64,000 bases of DNA, taken from assembly GCF_020809045.1 (NCBI RefSeq), contig NZ_CP078079.1, positions 1,550,001 to 1,614,000 on the forward strand, given 5' to 3'. The stretch is from Pseudarthrobacter sp. L1SW. GTDB taxonomy: Bacteria > Actinomycetota > Actinomycetes > Actinomycetales > Micrococcaceae. Each line of letters starts with the position of its first letter. Positions within the stretch are counted from its first letter, which is position 1. Under the pieces are notes generated by a model. That model saw nothing but the letters and a program-made list of their open reading frames with translations, had not been told where the DNA came from and did not search any database. Shown one piece after another: positions 43,373-53,800 of the stretch. Made by a program: the position numbers and the translations under genes.

Positions 43373-44185
43373 GTGGCCGAAACCAAGCCCGGCTTCGAGG
43401 TGCGGCTGGCCAACTTCACGGGTCCGTTCGACCTCCTGCTGGGACTGATCGCCAAGCACCAGCTGGACATCACCGAGGTGGCCATCGCCACGGTGACCGA
43501 CGAATTCATCAAGTACATCCGGAAGCTGCAGGAACTGGGCGAGGACTGGGCCCTGGACGAAGCAAGCGAATTCCTGGTGATCGCCGCGACCCTGCTGGAC
43601 ATCAAAGCCGCAAGGCTCCTTCCTGCCGGGGAAGTGGAAGACGATGAGGACATGGCCCTGCTGGAAGCCAGGGACCTGCTCTTCGCCCGGCTCCTCCAGT
43701 ACAAGGCCTTCAAGCAGGTTGCCGGGCTCCTGGGCGAAACCCTGCACCAGGAAGCCCGGCGTTTTCCCCGGCAGGTGGCGCTGGAGGAACACTTCGCGGC
43801 CATGCTCCCTGAACTCGTCTGGAAGCACACTCCAAAACAGTTCGCCGCCCTGGCCGAAGCTGCCCTGCAACCCAAGGCGCCCAAGCCCACGGAAGTCGGG
43901 CTGGGCCACCTCCACGGCGGCCAAGTCAGCGTCAAGGAGCAGGCGGAGATCGTGGGGCTGCGGCTCCAGAAGGAATCGCCGCTGACCTTCCGGGCCATCA
44001 TTGCCGACGCCGAATCCACCCTGGTGGTGGTGGCCAGGTTCCTGGCCCTGCTGGAACTGTTCCGGGACAAGGCAGTGTCCTTCGACCAGCTTTCGCCGCT
44101 GGCGGACCTCGCCGTCCACTGGACTGCCGGCGGCCGGCAGTGGTCCGCGGAAAACCTGAGCGAAGAATTCGAGGAGCAGCTGTGA
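43373..44185 (+). CDS. scpA: Segregation and condensation protein A
   Basis: ScpA is the kleisin that joins SMC and ScpB into the bacterial condensin. The 270-residue product has the N-terminal kleisin motif FEVRLANFTGPFDLLLGLI, the helix LDEASEFLVIAATLLDIKA and a C-terminal winged helix (FLALLELFRDKAVSFDQ). It starts with GTG 43373, seven bases after the ParA gene, and its stop overlaps the scpB start by four bases (GTGA). Confidence 0.94.
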   Translation: MAETKPGFEVRLANFTGPFDLLLGLIAKHQLDITEVAIATVTDEFIKYIRKLQELGEDWALDEASEFLVIAATLLDIKAARLLPAGEVEDDEDMALLEARDLLFARLLQYKAFKQVAGLLGETLHQEARRFPRQVALEEHFAAMLPELVWKHTPKQFAALAEAALQPKAPKPTEVGLGHLHGGQVSVKEQAEIVGLRLQKESPLTFRAIIADAESTLVVVARFLALLELFRDKAVSFDQLSPLADLAVHWTAGGRQWSAENLSEEFEEQL

Positions 44186-44841
44186 CCAGTGAAGCTACGG
44201 AAAGCACGCGCCCGGGGGAGGACCTCGAAAACCTTCCCGGCGGGGCAAAAGCTGCCATCGAGGCCGTCCTGATGGTCATCGACCAGCCGGCAACAGAGGA
44301 CGAGCTGGCTGCTGGCCTTGGGCTGACCGTTGAAACGGTCAGCGCCCTGCTGGCCGAACTTCAGCGCGAGTATACCGGCTATACTGTTAAAGCCCCGGAT
44401 ATGGAACAAGCCAGCGCCGCTGGTTTCGGCTCCAGCCCCCGGGGTTTTGAATTGCGGAACATCGCCGGTGGCTGGCGGATCTATTCCCGCGCGGAATTCG
44501 CCGACATTGTCGGCAAATACGTGCTGGAAGGACAAACGGCCAGGCTTACCCAGGCGGCCTTGGAAACGCTGGCGGTCATCGCGTACCGGCAGCCCGTCTC
44601 CAGGGCAAGGGTGTCCGCAATCCGGGGTGTCAATGTCGACTCCGTTGTCAGGACACTCGCCCAGCGCGGGTTGATCGAGGATTCGGGAACGGATCCGGAG
44701 TCCGGGGCCATTCTCTACCGGACCACATCGTATTTCCTGGAGCGGATGGGAATCGGCTCGGTGGCCGAGCTGCCGCAGCTGTCTCCACATCTTCCAGGTT
44801 TGGACGGCATCGCGGAGTACTACGACGCCGAAGGGATCTAG
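44182..44841 (+). CDS. scpB: Segregation and condensation protein B
   Basis: ScpB is the winged-helix partner of ScpA in the SMC complex. The 219-residue product has two winged-helix domains with AAIEAVLMVIDQPATEDEL and LTQAALETLAVIAYRQPVSR followed by ARVSAIRGVNVDSVVRTLAQ, the most conserved part of the family. The GTG at 44182 overlaps the scpA stop by four bases; a reading from 44140 runs into scpA and is rejected. A small hairpin with a TTCGC loop covers its stop codon. Confidence 0.94.
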   Translation: MTSEATESTRPGEDLENLPGGAKAAIEAVLMVIDQPATEDELAAGLGLTVETVSALLAELQREYTGYTVKAPDMEQASAAGFGSSPRGFELRNIAGGWRIYSRAEFADIVGKYVLEGQTARLTQAALETLAVIAYRQPVSRARVSAIRGVNVDSVVRTLAQRGLIEDSGTDPESGAILYRTTSYFLERMGIGSVAELPQLSPHLPGLDGIAEYYDAEGI

Positions 44842-44858
44842 GCAGGTTCGCCCTGCCT
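44840..44858 (+). terminator. Small hairpin at the scpB stop
   Basis: AGGCAGG (44840-44846) pairs with CCTGCCT (44852-44858) around the loop TTCGC. It overlaps the last two bases of the scpB stop codon. It is short for a terminator and may only attenuate transcription toward the pseudouridine synthase gene. Confidence 0.4.
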
Positions 44859-44952
44859 GGGCAAAGAGTATTTATCAGGGCAGACTATTTCTGCACGGCT
44901 GGTTAAGGTTGTCTGTGGACACCTTTCCGGCCAAACAATTGAAGGACGGGTC

Positions 44953-46167
44953 ATGACACAGGCGGGACGCCAGGGTTCACCACGTAACAGTTCGGGACGC
45001 AACGGTTCGGGACGAAACACAACACAGCGCAACACCTCCCAGGGGGGCAGTTCAGCGGGCGGATTCCGCGGCGGTGCCCCCAAGCGGGGCGGCGGGTTCG
45101 GCACTGACCGTCCGCAGCGCGCGCCCAAGCCGCGCGAGGAGCGCTTCATCGATCCGGATTTGGCCTCCGACGGCCCCCAGCAGGGCCGCGGCGCCGTCGA
45201 TCCCAGGGCCGCCAAGCCTTCCTCCCGGAAGCCTGCAGCGCGCAAACCCGGGGCCAAGAAGGCACCGGGAACGCCGGGCGCACTCAAGCCGAAGCCGCGA
45301 ACAGGCGCCCCGGGGGCCGCAGCCTCACGCGCCTTCGGAAGCGAACGCTTCGGCCAGAACCTGGGACCCGTCCGCAGGCCGTCCCGCAAGAAGGGACCCC
45401 GGGGCGATGTTCCCCAGTCGGAGCTTCACGACGCCGACGGCGTACGCCTGCAGAAGGTCATGGCCTCTGCGGGGGTCGCCTCCCGCCGCGTCTGCGAAGA
45501 GATGATCGCCGAGGGGCGGGTGGAGGTGGACGGCCAGGTTGTCACCGAACTCGGCGTCCGCGTCGACCCCAAGACCGCCGTCATCCATGTGGACGGGCTC
45601 CGGATCCAGCTGGACGAGGACCTGGTGTACATGGTGTTCAATAAGCCCAAGGGCGTCGTTTCCACCATGGAGGACCCCGAGGGGCGCCCCTGCATCAGCG
45701 ACTTCCTCAAGAACAGCAAGAACAAGGGCGAACGCCTGTTCCACGTTGGCCGCCTGGACGTCGCCACCGAGGGGCTGCTCCTGCTGACGAACGACGGCGA
45801 ACTCGCCAACCGACTGACGCACCCTTCCTACGAGGTCCCCAAGACCTACCTCGTGCAGGTCCGCGGTCCGTTCCCGCAGGGCATTGGGGCCCAGCTCAAG
45901 GAGGGCGTGGAACTTGAGGACGGCTTTGCGTCCGTGGACTCCTTCCGGCTGGTGGACTCCACCCCCGGCCACGTCCTGATCGAGGTGGTCCTGCACTCGG
46001 GCAAGAACCGTATTGTCCGCCGCCTGTTTGACGCCGTCGGCTTCCCGGTCCTGCGGCTGGTCCGCGTGAAGGTGGGCCCCATCGGCCTGGGTGACCAGCG
46101 CCAGGGCAGCATCCGCAACCTCGGCAAGCAGGAAGTCGGCCATCTGCTGGCATCCGTAGGGCTCTGA
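44953..46167 (+). CDS. rRNA pseudouridine synthase, RluB/RsuA family
   Basis: The 404-residue protein has an S4 RNA-binding domain from about residue 166 (LQKVMASAGVASRRVCEEMI). A pseudouridine synthase domain follows with the catalytic aspartate in GRLDVATEGLLLLTNDG and the late HSGKNRIVRRLFDAVG motif. It probably modifies helix 90-92 of 23S rRNA, as E. coli RluB does; RsuA-like action on 16S is the alternative. The first about 160 residues are an unusual basic, low-complexity extension with repeated RN-S/T-Q/G units and later Lys/Pro-rich segments, predicted disordered. ATG 44953 has GGACGGG just upstream. Position after scpB matches Rv1711. Confidence 0.9.
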   Translation: MTQAGRQGSPRNSSGRNGSGRNTTQRNTSQGGSSAGGFRGGAPKRGGGFGTDRPQRAPKPREERFIDPDLASDGPQQGRGAVDPRAAKPSSRKPAARKPGAKKAPGTPGALKPKPRTGAPGAAASRAFGSERFGQNLGPVRRPSRKKGPRGDVPQSELHDADGVRLQKVMASAGVASRRVCEEMIAEGRVEVDGQVVTELGVRVDPKTAVIHVDGLRIQLDEDLVYMVFNKPKGVVSTMEDPEGRPCISDFLKNSKNKGERLFHVGRLDVATEGLLLLTNDGELANRLTHPSYEVPKTYLVQVRGPFPQGIGAQLKEGVELEDGFASVDSFRLVDSTPGHVLIEVVLHSGKNRIVRRLFDAVGFPVLRLVRVKVGPIGLGDQRQGSIRNLGKQEVGHLLASVGL

Positions 46168-46170
46168 GGC

Positions 46171-47280
46171 ATGTCCGCTTTCCACAGCCAGGGCCGCGGG
46201 CACCTGGACGGCCCGGTCGTGGTCCTCGGCACCGGCCTGTTGGGCACCAGCATCGGACTGGGCCTGCGCGGCCGGGGTGTCCCGGTGTTCCTGTCCGATC
46301 CCTCGCCCACCAACCAGGCGGTAGCCGTGGACATCGGGGCGGGCCGGCCGCTTGCTGAGCTGGGCGGCAGGGTTCCGCAGCTGGTGGTGGTCGCGGCTCC
46401 GCCCGACGTCACGGCGGATGTCGTGGCAGCGGCCCTGTCCGACTACCCTGACTCGGTTGTGGTGGATATCGCCAGCGTGAAGGCGGAGATCCTGGAGCAG
46501 CTGCGCCGCCGCGGCGTTGACCTGTCCCGCTACGTTGGCACGCACCCCATGGCCGGACGGGAAAAGTCCGGTCCCGTGGCCGCGCGGGGCGAGCTGTTCA
46601 CCTCGATGCCGTGGGTGGTGTGCCCGTCTGAGGAGACGTCGGGCTCCGCCCTGCAGACGGCCCGTTCCCTGGCCACAGACCTGGGCGCCGTCGTCTCCCA
46701 GTTCACCCCCGACGAACACGACGAAGCCGTGGCCCTGGTCTCGCACCTGCCCCAGGTCATGTCCTCGCTGGTGGCGAGCCGGTTGCAGGGCACACCCCTG
46801 CACGCGCTGTCCCTGGCCGGCAACGGCCTGCGCGACGTCACCCGCATTGCTGCCAGTGATCCCGCCCTGTGGGTCCAGATCCTTGGCGGCAACGCGGCGA
46901 AGGTGGTGGACATCCTCTACGGCGTCCGGGAAGACCTCAACCGGCTGATCGGCACCCTGGAAAAGCCGACAGCCCCCGGGGCGCGGCTGGACCTGGCCCA
47001 GCTCATGAGCGAGGGCAACGCCGGCCAGGCACGCATTCCGGGCAAGCACGGCGGACCGCCGCAGGCATACTCCTGGCTGACGGTCCTGGTGGATGACAAA
47101 CCGGGTCAGATCGCGCGGCTCCTGACCGAAATCGGTGAGATCGGCGTCAACCTGGAGGACCTCCGCCTGGACCACTCGTCCGGCCAAAACGTGGGTATGG
47201 TGGAAATATCCGTGTTGCCGAACAAGCACGACCACCTGATCGAAGCACTAAACGACCGCGGATGGCGGGTACTTCAGTAA
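46171..47280 (+). CDS. tyrA: Prephenate dehydrogenase
   Basis: TyrA oxidatively decarboxylates prephenate to 4-hydroxyphenylpyruvate for tyrosine synthesis. The 369-residue product has the NAD-binding Rossmann motif VLGTGLLGTSIGLGLRG, the catalytic histidine region in YVGTHPMAGREKSG and a C-terminal ACT domain (WLTVLVDDKPGQIARLLTEI, then GVNLEDLRLDHSS), suggesting feedback control by an amino acid. It begins three bases after the pseudouridine synthase stop, an insertion relative to the mycobacterial scpB-Rv1711-cmk order. Its stop overlaps the start proposed for cmk. Confidence 0.93.
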   Translation: MSAFHSQGRGHLDGPVVVLGTGLLGTSIGLGLRGRGVPVFLSDPSPTNQAVAVDIGAGRPLAELGGRVPQLVVVAAPPDVTADVVAAALSDYPDSVVVDIASVKAEILEQLRRRGVDLSRYVGTHPMAGREKSGPVAARGELFTSMPWVVCPSEETSGSALQTARSLATDLGAVVSQFTPDEHDEAVALVSHLPQVMSSLVASRLQGTPLHALSLAGNGLRDVTRIAASDPALWVQILGGNAAKVVDILYGVREDLNRLIGTLEKPTAPGARLDLAQLMSEGNAGQARIPGKHGGPPQAYSWLTVLVDDKPGQIARLLTEIGEIGVNLEDLRLDHSSGQNVGMVEISVLPNKHDHLIEALNDRGWRVLQ

Positions 47281-47993
47281 TGACACAGGAACTTCTCGAC
47301 ACCATGCCCGCGCTGCGCATCGGACGGCCGCTGGTGGTGGCCATTGACGGCCCCTCCGGGTCCGGCAAGTCCAGCGTCAGCAAGGAAGTGGCCCGCAGGC
47401 TCCGGCTCGCCTACCTGGACACGGGCGCGATGTACCGCGCCCTGACGTGGTACTGCGTCACCGAGGGAATCGACCTCGACGACGCCGCAGCCGTGGAACA
47501 GGCATCCCGGGACCTGGTGCTGGAACTGAGCACCAGCCCGCAGGACGAGTACGTCCGGGTGGACGGCGTGGACGTCACTGACGCCATCCGCGAACCGGCA
47601 ATCTCCTCGGCCGTCAGCGCTGTGGCCACCACACTGGGCGCCCGGACGGAACTTATCCGCCGGCAGCGGGAACTGATTGAAAAGCACCACCGCCGCATGG
47701 TGGTCGAGGGCAGGGACATCACTACCGTCGTCGCGCCCGGCGCGGAAGTCCGCATGCTGCTGACCGCCAGTGAGGAAGCGCGGCTGCGCCGGCGTGGAAT
47801 CCAGCTCGGCGGCACGCAGGACGCGGAACAGCTGGCCGCGCAGGTGACCCGCCGCGATGCCAAGGATTCCACGGTGGTGAACTTCACGAAGGCGGCCTCC
47901 GGTGTTGTCACCTTGGACTCGTCGGACCTCGACTTCGAGCAGACCGTCGCTGCAGCCCTGGTGATCGTCACGAAGGCCCTCAACCGTGACTGA
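47280..47993 (+). CDS. cmk: Cytidylate kinase
   Basis: Cmk phosphorylates CMP and dCMP. The 237-residue product has the P-loop AIDGPSGSGKSSVSKEVARR, the family motif LDTGAMYRALTWY, the VVEGRDITTVVAP segment and RRDAKDSTV. I prefer ATG 47280, which overlaps the tyrA stop (TAATG); ATG 47262 would add six residues and overlap tyrA by 19 bases. The stop overlaps the next gene by eight bases. The order cmk then der is conserved in actinobacteria, here with an acyltransferase inserted between them. Confidence 0.94.
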   Translation: MTQELLDTMPALRIGRPLVVAIDGPSGSGKSSVSKEVARRLRLAYLDTGAMYRALTWYCVTEGIDLDDAAAVEQASRDLVLELSTSPQDEYVRVDGVDVTDAIREPAISSAVSAVATTLGARTELIRRQRELIEKHHRRMVVEGRDITTVVAPGAEVRMLLTASEEARLRRRGIQLGGTQDAEQLAAQVTRRDAKDSTVVNFTKAASGVVTLDSSDLDFEQTVAAALVIVTKALNRD

Positions 47994-48720
47994 GGGCGCC
48001 GCGACCACCTCCCGGCCAGGCATTCCGTCCGGGCTGACCATGACCTGGAGCCGGCCGGTGGGCTGGATCCTGGACCATATGGTGTACCGGACCACCGTCA
48101 CGGGCAAGGACAACGTGCCCACCGGAGGCCCGGTGATTTTTGCCGCGAACCACATCAGCTTCCTGGACGGGCCGGTCATGTTCGGTGCCTCGCCACGGCC
48201 CATGCACATCCTGGTCAAACAGGAGATGTTCCAGGGATTCCTTGGCCGGGTCCTTACCGCCTCCGGGCAATTGCCCGTGGACCGGCGGGGCGACCGCGCA
48301 GCACTGCAGCGCTGCAAGGAAGTGCTCGACGCCGGACGGTGCGTTGGGATCCTTCCCGAAGGTACGCGGGGGAGCGGGGCCGCGGCGGACATCAACGGCG
48401 GCGTGGCCTGGCTGGCGCTGAATTCCGGAGCCCCGGTGGTTCCGGTGGCGATCCTGGGGACCCGCAGGGGAGCGGAGCACCTCGATTCCGTGCCCCGGCC
48501 GGGCAGGCGCTTCCACGTCAGCTTCGGAAATGCCCTCACCCTTGCCCGCCGGGCAGGGGAAAGCGGGCGTGCTTCAATGGACAGGGCGGCGCTGGAAATC
48601 CGCGCCGCGCTGGCAGGGCACGTCCAGGACTCCATTCAACTCAGCGGGCAGCCACTGCCTTTCGCAGATGCCCGCCAAGACTTAACAGCAGTAGCCGGGA
48701 CGCCGGCAGATGACCACTAA
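47986..48720 (+). CDS. Lysophospholipid acyltransferase, PlsC family
   Basis: The 244-residue protein has the acyltransferase motif I NHISFLD (HX4D), motif II around [12 protein letters not shown] and motif [12 protein letters not shown]. 1-acylglycerol-3-phosphate acyltransferase activity in phospholipid synthesis is the likely role, at the inner face of the membrane; no clear transmembrane helix is seen. GTG 47986 overlaps the cmk stop by eight bases, and the gene ends shortly before der, so all three are one transcript. Confidence 0.88.
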   Translation: MTEGAATTSRPGIPSGLTMTWSRPVGWILDHMVYRTTVTGKDNVPTGGPVIFAANHISFLDGPVMFGASPRPMHILVKQEMFQGFLGRVLTASGQLPVDRRGDRAALQRCKEVLDAGRCVGILPEGTRGSGAAADINGGVAWLALNSGAPVVPVAILGTRRGAEHLDSVPRPGRRFHVSFGNALTLARRAGESGRASMDRAALEIRAALAGHVQDSIQLSGQPLPFADARQDLTAVAGTPADDH

Positions 48721-48730
48721 GGACAGTGCA

Positions 48731-50281
48731 ATGAGCGATACGACTCAAACTCCCGGCCACCCCGGCGCCGGCGAAGACGAATACACGCCCACGGGCACGG
48801 ACCAGGTGGCCGAAAGGCTGGCTGCCATTGACGACGACGAGGCAGAGCTCCGCGCCGCGTCACTCCGGGCGGGCCTGGAGGACTACGACCTCGACGAGGA
48901 AGACGCCGCACTGCTCAGCGGCGACTACGGCGACGAGGACTTCGAAGGCCCCGTCAAGCTCGATCCCGTCCTGGCCATCATCGGCCGGCCGAACGTGGGC
49001 AAGTCCACGCTGGTGAACCGCATCCTCGGCCGCCGTGAAGCAGTGGTGGAGGACACCCCCGGCGTCACCCGCGACCGTGTCATGTACTCCGCCAACTGGA
49101 ACGGCCGCAACTTCACCCTGGTGGACACGGGCGGCTGGGAGCACGATGCCCGCGGTATCCACGCCCGTGTTGCGGAGCAGGCCGAGATGGCCGTTGAACT
49201 CGCGGACGCCGTGCTCTTCGTGGTGGACTCCGCGGTGGGGGCTACCGCCACCGACGAAGGCGTCATGAAGATGCTGCGCCGCAGCAAGAAGCCGGTCATC
49301 ATGGTGGCCAACAAAGTGGACGACTTTGCACAGGAGGCGGACTCGGCCACCCTGTGGGGCCTCGGCTTTGGCGAGCCGTACCCGGTGTCGGCCCTGCACG
49401 GGCGTGGGGTGGCGGACCTGCTGGACCACGTGATGGACGTACTCCCGGAGTTCTCCACCATTGAGGGAACTGACCGCTCCGGCGGCCCGCGGCGCATTGC
49501 CCTGATCGGCCGCCCCAACGTGGGCAAGTCCTCGCTTCTGAACAAGCTGGCGGGCACTGAGCGCGTGGTGGTGGACAACACCGCCGGAACCACCCGCGAC
49601 CCCGTGGACGAGTTCATCGAGCTCGGCGGGCGCACCTGGCGCTTCGTGGACACCGCAGGCATCCGCCGCCGCCAGCACATGGCGCAGGGCGCGGACTTCT
49701 ACGCCTCCCTGCGGACACAAGCAGCGCTCGAAAAGGCGGAGGTCGCCGTCGTGCTCCTCGCCGTTGATGAAGTCCTCAGCGAGCAGGACGTCCGCATCCT
49801 GCAGCTGGCCATTGAGTCCGGCCGCGCCCTGGTGCTGGCGTTCAACAAGTGGGACCTGCTCGACGACGAACGCCGCCGCTACCTGGAACGTGAAATCGAA
49901 CAGGACCTGGCCCACGTGAACTGGGCGCCCCGGGTGAACATCTCGGCCAAGACCGGGTGGCACAAGGACCGCCTGGTTCCCGCCCTGGACCTGGCCCTGG
50001 AGAACTGGGACAAGCGCATCGCCACGGGCCGCCTGAACGCTTTCCTCGGCGAACTCGTGGCCGCGCACCCGCACCCCGTCCGCGGCGGCAAGCAGCCCCG
50101 CATCCTCTTCGGCACCCAGGCGTCCAGCCGGCCGCCGAAGTTCGTGCTGTTCACCACCGGATTCCTGGACCCCGGATACCGCCGCTTCATCACCCGCCGC
50201 CTCCGGGAAACCTTCGGCTTCGAGGGCACGCCCATCGAGGTCAGCATGCGCGTGCGGGAAAAGCGCGGCAAGAAGCGTTAA
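48731..50281 (+). CDS. der: Ribosome biogenesis GTPase Der
   Basis: Der (EngA) is an essential double GTPase for 50S subunit assembly. The 516-residue product has two G domains, each with GRPNVGKS, then DTPGVTRD or [13 protein letters not shown] or DTAGI, and NKVD or NKWD, followed by a KH-like C-terminal domain and a basic tail KRGKKR. About 78 acidic residues (rich in Asp and Glu) precede the first G domain; such extensions are found in actinobacterial Der. The start is ATG 48731 with AAGGAC upstream; ATG 48710 would add seven residues overlapping the acyltransferase gene. Confidence 0.94.
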   Translation: MSDTTQTPGHPGAGEDEYTPTGTDQVAERLAAIDDDEAELRAASLRAGLEDYDLDEEDAALLSGDYGDEDFEGPVKLDPVLAIIGRPNVGKSTLVNRILGRREAVVEDTPGVTRDRVMYSANWNGRNFTLVDTGGWEHDARGIHARVAEQAEMAVELADAVLFVVDSAVGATATDEGVMKMLRRSKKPVIMVANKVDDFAQEADSATLWGLGFGEPYPVSALHGRGVADLLDHVMDVLPEFSTIEGTDRSGGPRRIALIGRPNVGKSSLLNKLAGTERVVVDNTAGTTRDPVDEFIELGGRTWRFVDTAGIRRRQHMAQGADFYASLRTQAALEKAEVAVVLLAVDEVLSEQDVRILQLAIESGRALVLAFNKWDLLDDERRRYLEREIEQDLAHVNWAPRVNISAKTGWHKDRLVPALDLALENWDKRIATGRLNAFLGELVAAHPHPVRGGKQPRILFGTQASSRPPKFVLFTTGFLDPGYRRFITRRLRETFGFEGTPIEVSMRVREKRGKKR

Positions 50282-50429
50282 TTGCGACACACCTCGGGGC
50301 GGAATCCTGGAAAGTGTCACAGGCACCCTCTGGGATCGTGTAAGCTCTTCTAGGTGGTTCGGCCGGACTGCTGGTGGAAATCTTCGAATAAAACCGAAGA
50401 TGCCGCACAGCGGAGAACGGCGGAACCAG

Positions 50430-50506
<77 letters not shown>

Positions 50507-50515
50507 AAACACGAC

Positions 50516-50547
50516 AGGCCGCCTTCGGAGAAATCCGGAGGCGGCCT
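50516..50547 (+). terminator. Terminator after tRNA-Pro
   Basis: AGGCCGCC (50516-50523) pairs with GGCGGCCT (50540-50547), extended inside by TCGGA/TCCG pairing with a GAAA loop. CTCGTGTTTAA follows. It lies 10 bases after the tRNA. Confidence 0.85.
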
Positions 50548-50833
50548 CTCGTGTTTAACTGGCAGGGTCCGGCAACCACCGCGGGCATCCCGCCCGATGA
50601 AACCTCAACCGGCACCATCGGGTGTGACCAAACCTGTCATCCTCTTTACTAAAACGCTCAGCGGGTTTCTCTAGCGTTTTGATTATTGCTGGCATACGTT
50701 TGGCCCAACTATCCGTACGCTTGCTGGGGAGCAACGATGCTTGTTGGGGGACGGCGCCCTGTGCGCCACGTTTTTTCATGTGAATTTGCCAGCGGTCCTG
50801 CGCTTACCATCACCACGGAATCAAGGGGCTGAC

Positions 50834-53800
50834 GTGAAGCGGTCAGTTCTCAAATCCGGTGGGATCGGCTTTGCCCTCATCCTGGCGGCAGTTGCCCAGT
50901 CCCTCGGCCCTGCGTCACCGGTGCACGCTGCGAACAGCGTTGCCAGCGAAGTCGCTGCCGTGGCCAATGCTCCATTCGGGGTCAAGAGCTCGGGAGCCAA
51001 AGAGGCGCTGGTGGCCGCCCTTCGACCACATACATCGAAGCCTCCCGGACCGGACCGCCTCAATGCAGTCGCGGCGACGGTAGGCGGCTATGTCGATGGC
51101 GTGCGTTACCGCGAGGACTTCGACGGCCGGGAGGCGTTCCGCCAGGACCTCCAGCTGGTTTCCCACCTGGACGCCGCTGTGGGGAAGGAAACGGACACGG
51201 CGGCCAGGGCCATCGTATCGTCGGCTTTGACAGACCTGCTGTTGGCAGGTCGGCTCACGTCGGAGACCGCGGTAGCCGACGCCCGGACCGCGCTCTCGTC
51301 GCCGATATCCTCGGATCTCGGGCTCACAGCCGCCGATCGGACAGCCGCGGAGCGGGAACTGGCGTCCGCGGAGAAAGCTCTCGAACAGGCACGCGCTGCC
51401 CTCGCCGGAGGGCTGCCAGTTCCCGCCGAAACCCACTTGGGCGCGGCATGGCGTCACGGCACGAACGCGCTGGCAGAGCTCGGCATCATATACGACGGCG
51501 ACCGTGACGGGGACGGCATACCTGACCGTGCCGAGCTTACCGTGGGTGCCTCGCCGCTGTCCCTCGACACAGACGGCGACGGGCTACCGGACTCCTTTGA
51601 GTTCAATGCAATGGCTGTGTTGGCCTTGAACAAGGCGGACACCGACGCGGACGGAATTAGCGACGCCGAGGAAGACCACGACGGCGACGGGTTGACTGCG
51701 GCAGGGGAGCAGGCGGCCGGAACTTCTGCTGTCGACCCGGACACGGACGGCGACGGTATCACTGACGGCCAGGAGGCGGACCACCGGACTGACCCGCTGC
51801 TGGCCGACACCGATGGCGATACCTTGAGGGACGGCGTAGAACTTCGCGCTCACACTGACCCGATCAACCCTGATTCTGACGGGGACGGTGTCCGGGACGC
51901 GGATGAACTGCTCTCTGTTTCTGTGGAGGGTCCCGAGCGTGCCTCAGCGGAGGTAGTGGGAGCCGGTCAGTCCGTTCTTGGTGCCCGGATCGCCACTATC
52001 CCTGCCGACGACCTGCGCACGAGGTCGGCCGCTAAGGTGGGGCCGGCTTTCGAGTTCGAAGCCCCCGGTGAAGGGATGGTCCAGGCGCACATTACGTTGC
52101 CCTACGATCCCGCCTCTCTGCCTTCCGGTGAGGCCACTGCGCGTGCCCGCGTCTTCTGGTTGGATGAGGCCGCCAATGCCTGGGTTCCGGTCAAAACCGA
52201 ACAACGCGTGGACGCTGCTGCCGGTACGGTCACTGTCACCGTCGACCACTTCTCCACCTATGCGGTCTTCGACATCGTCAACTGGGGCCAGACGTGGGAG
52301 GCGAAAGACAACCCGTGCAGGGCACGCACGGATGGCGGGGGAGACGACGTCGTCTTCCTTGACCTCGCCCTGTCCATCGATTCGTCCGGGTCCATGAGCT
52401 GGAACGACCCCGAAGGCCTGCGTCGGGACGCGGCGAAGATATTCGTTGATGCGCTGCTGCCCGAGGACCGGGCAGCCGTGGTCGACTTCGACAGCAGCGC
52501 CCGGGTCCTGCAGTCCCTGACCACGAACAAGGATGCGGTTAAGGGGGCCATCGACCGCATCGATGACTTTGGCGGCACGAACATCTCCGCCGGCGTCAGC
52601 ACCGCAAACAGTGTCCTGATCAATAACAACGATCCTGACCGCGGCCGGGTCATGATCCTGCTGACGGACGGTGATGGATCCTGGAACCCGTACTACCTGC
52701 AGCAGGCCAAGCAGGGGTACATCACGATCTACACCATCGGCCTCGGAAGTGCCGTCAACACTGGTTTGCTCAGCACTATCGCTTCCGAGACGGGCGGCCA
52801 GTACTACCAGGTCGACAGTGCCGAGGAACTGCCGGAGGCCTTCCGCCGCATCAGCGATGACACCGGCGGGGATGAGGGCGTCACCCTCGACAGTGACAAG
52901 GACGGCCTGAACGACTGTGTCGAGATCCAGGGTGCGTACAGCCCCGGCACGGCGCTGCGCTACACGTCCGACCCCTTCGACCCGGATACCGACATGGACG
53001 GGCTGCTTGATGGCGACGAGGTCCGACCGCTCGGCGCTGGTTTCGGCATTCCGGCCGCGTCTGACACTTTCCAGGTCCTGTCCGATCCCGCTAAGGCCGA
53101 CACGGACGGGGACGGGCTCACGGACCCGGCCGAGCTGGACGAGGGCACCTCGGTTTGGCGTTCTGACACCGACGCCGATGGTCTTGGCGACTCGGATGAG
53201 CTGAGCTGGCCCGCTGACCCCCTTGCCGGGGACACGGATGGTGACGGGTACGGCGACGGGACCGAGGCAGCCCAGGCAGGCGCAGGGTTCAGCCCGGTGG
53301 TCTTCGATGACCCCATGAGCCCGGACGAATGGGCCAGCGAGTTCGCCAAGGGGGCAGCCCTCGGCGATGCCGGTGACGGCACCACCGTCCCCTACCTGCT
53401 CGGGACCATCACGTCTTCCGCTACAAGCTTCATCCCGGTCGTCGGATGGATCGTGGGAGCGGTCCTCGACTTGCGTGACCTGCTTGCCAACACGGTGAAG
53501 GGGGACTGGGTCGCTGCGGGCATGTCCCTCGCCGGTGTGGTCCCGTACGTCGGCGACACCGCAAACATCATCGCAAAGGTCACCAAGTTCCTCGGCCGCA
53601 ACGCCCACCTTCTGGATGACGTGGTCGCGGCGATCGCCAGGCTGGAGGAATTTCCCGCCAGCGCCCGTGCGCAGATCATTACCGGAATCAACAGCAACTG
53701 GGACGCGCTGCGCAAGGTCTCGCCGGGCATGAGTGAAGAGAGCTTCCTGCGGCTCGCCTCCTCGCGCCACGGGGCAGACCACATCGTCAATGCCCTCAAC

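Noticed and set aside
42646..44790. Minus-strand open frame of 714 codons across parA and scpAB
   Set aside because: It is fully antisense to three well-supported genes and is caused by codon bias.
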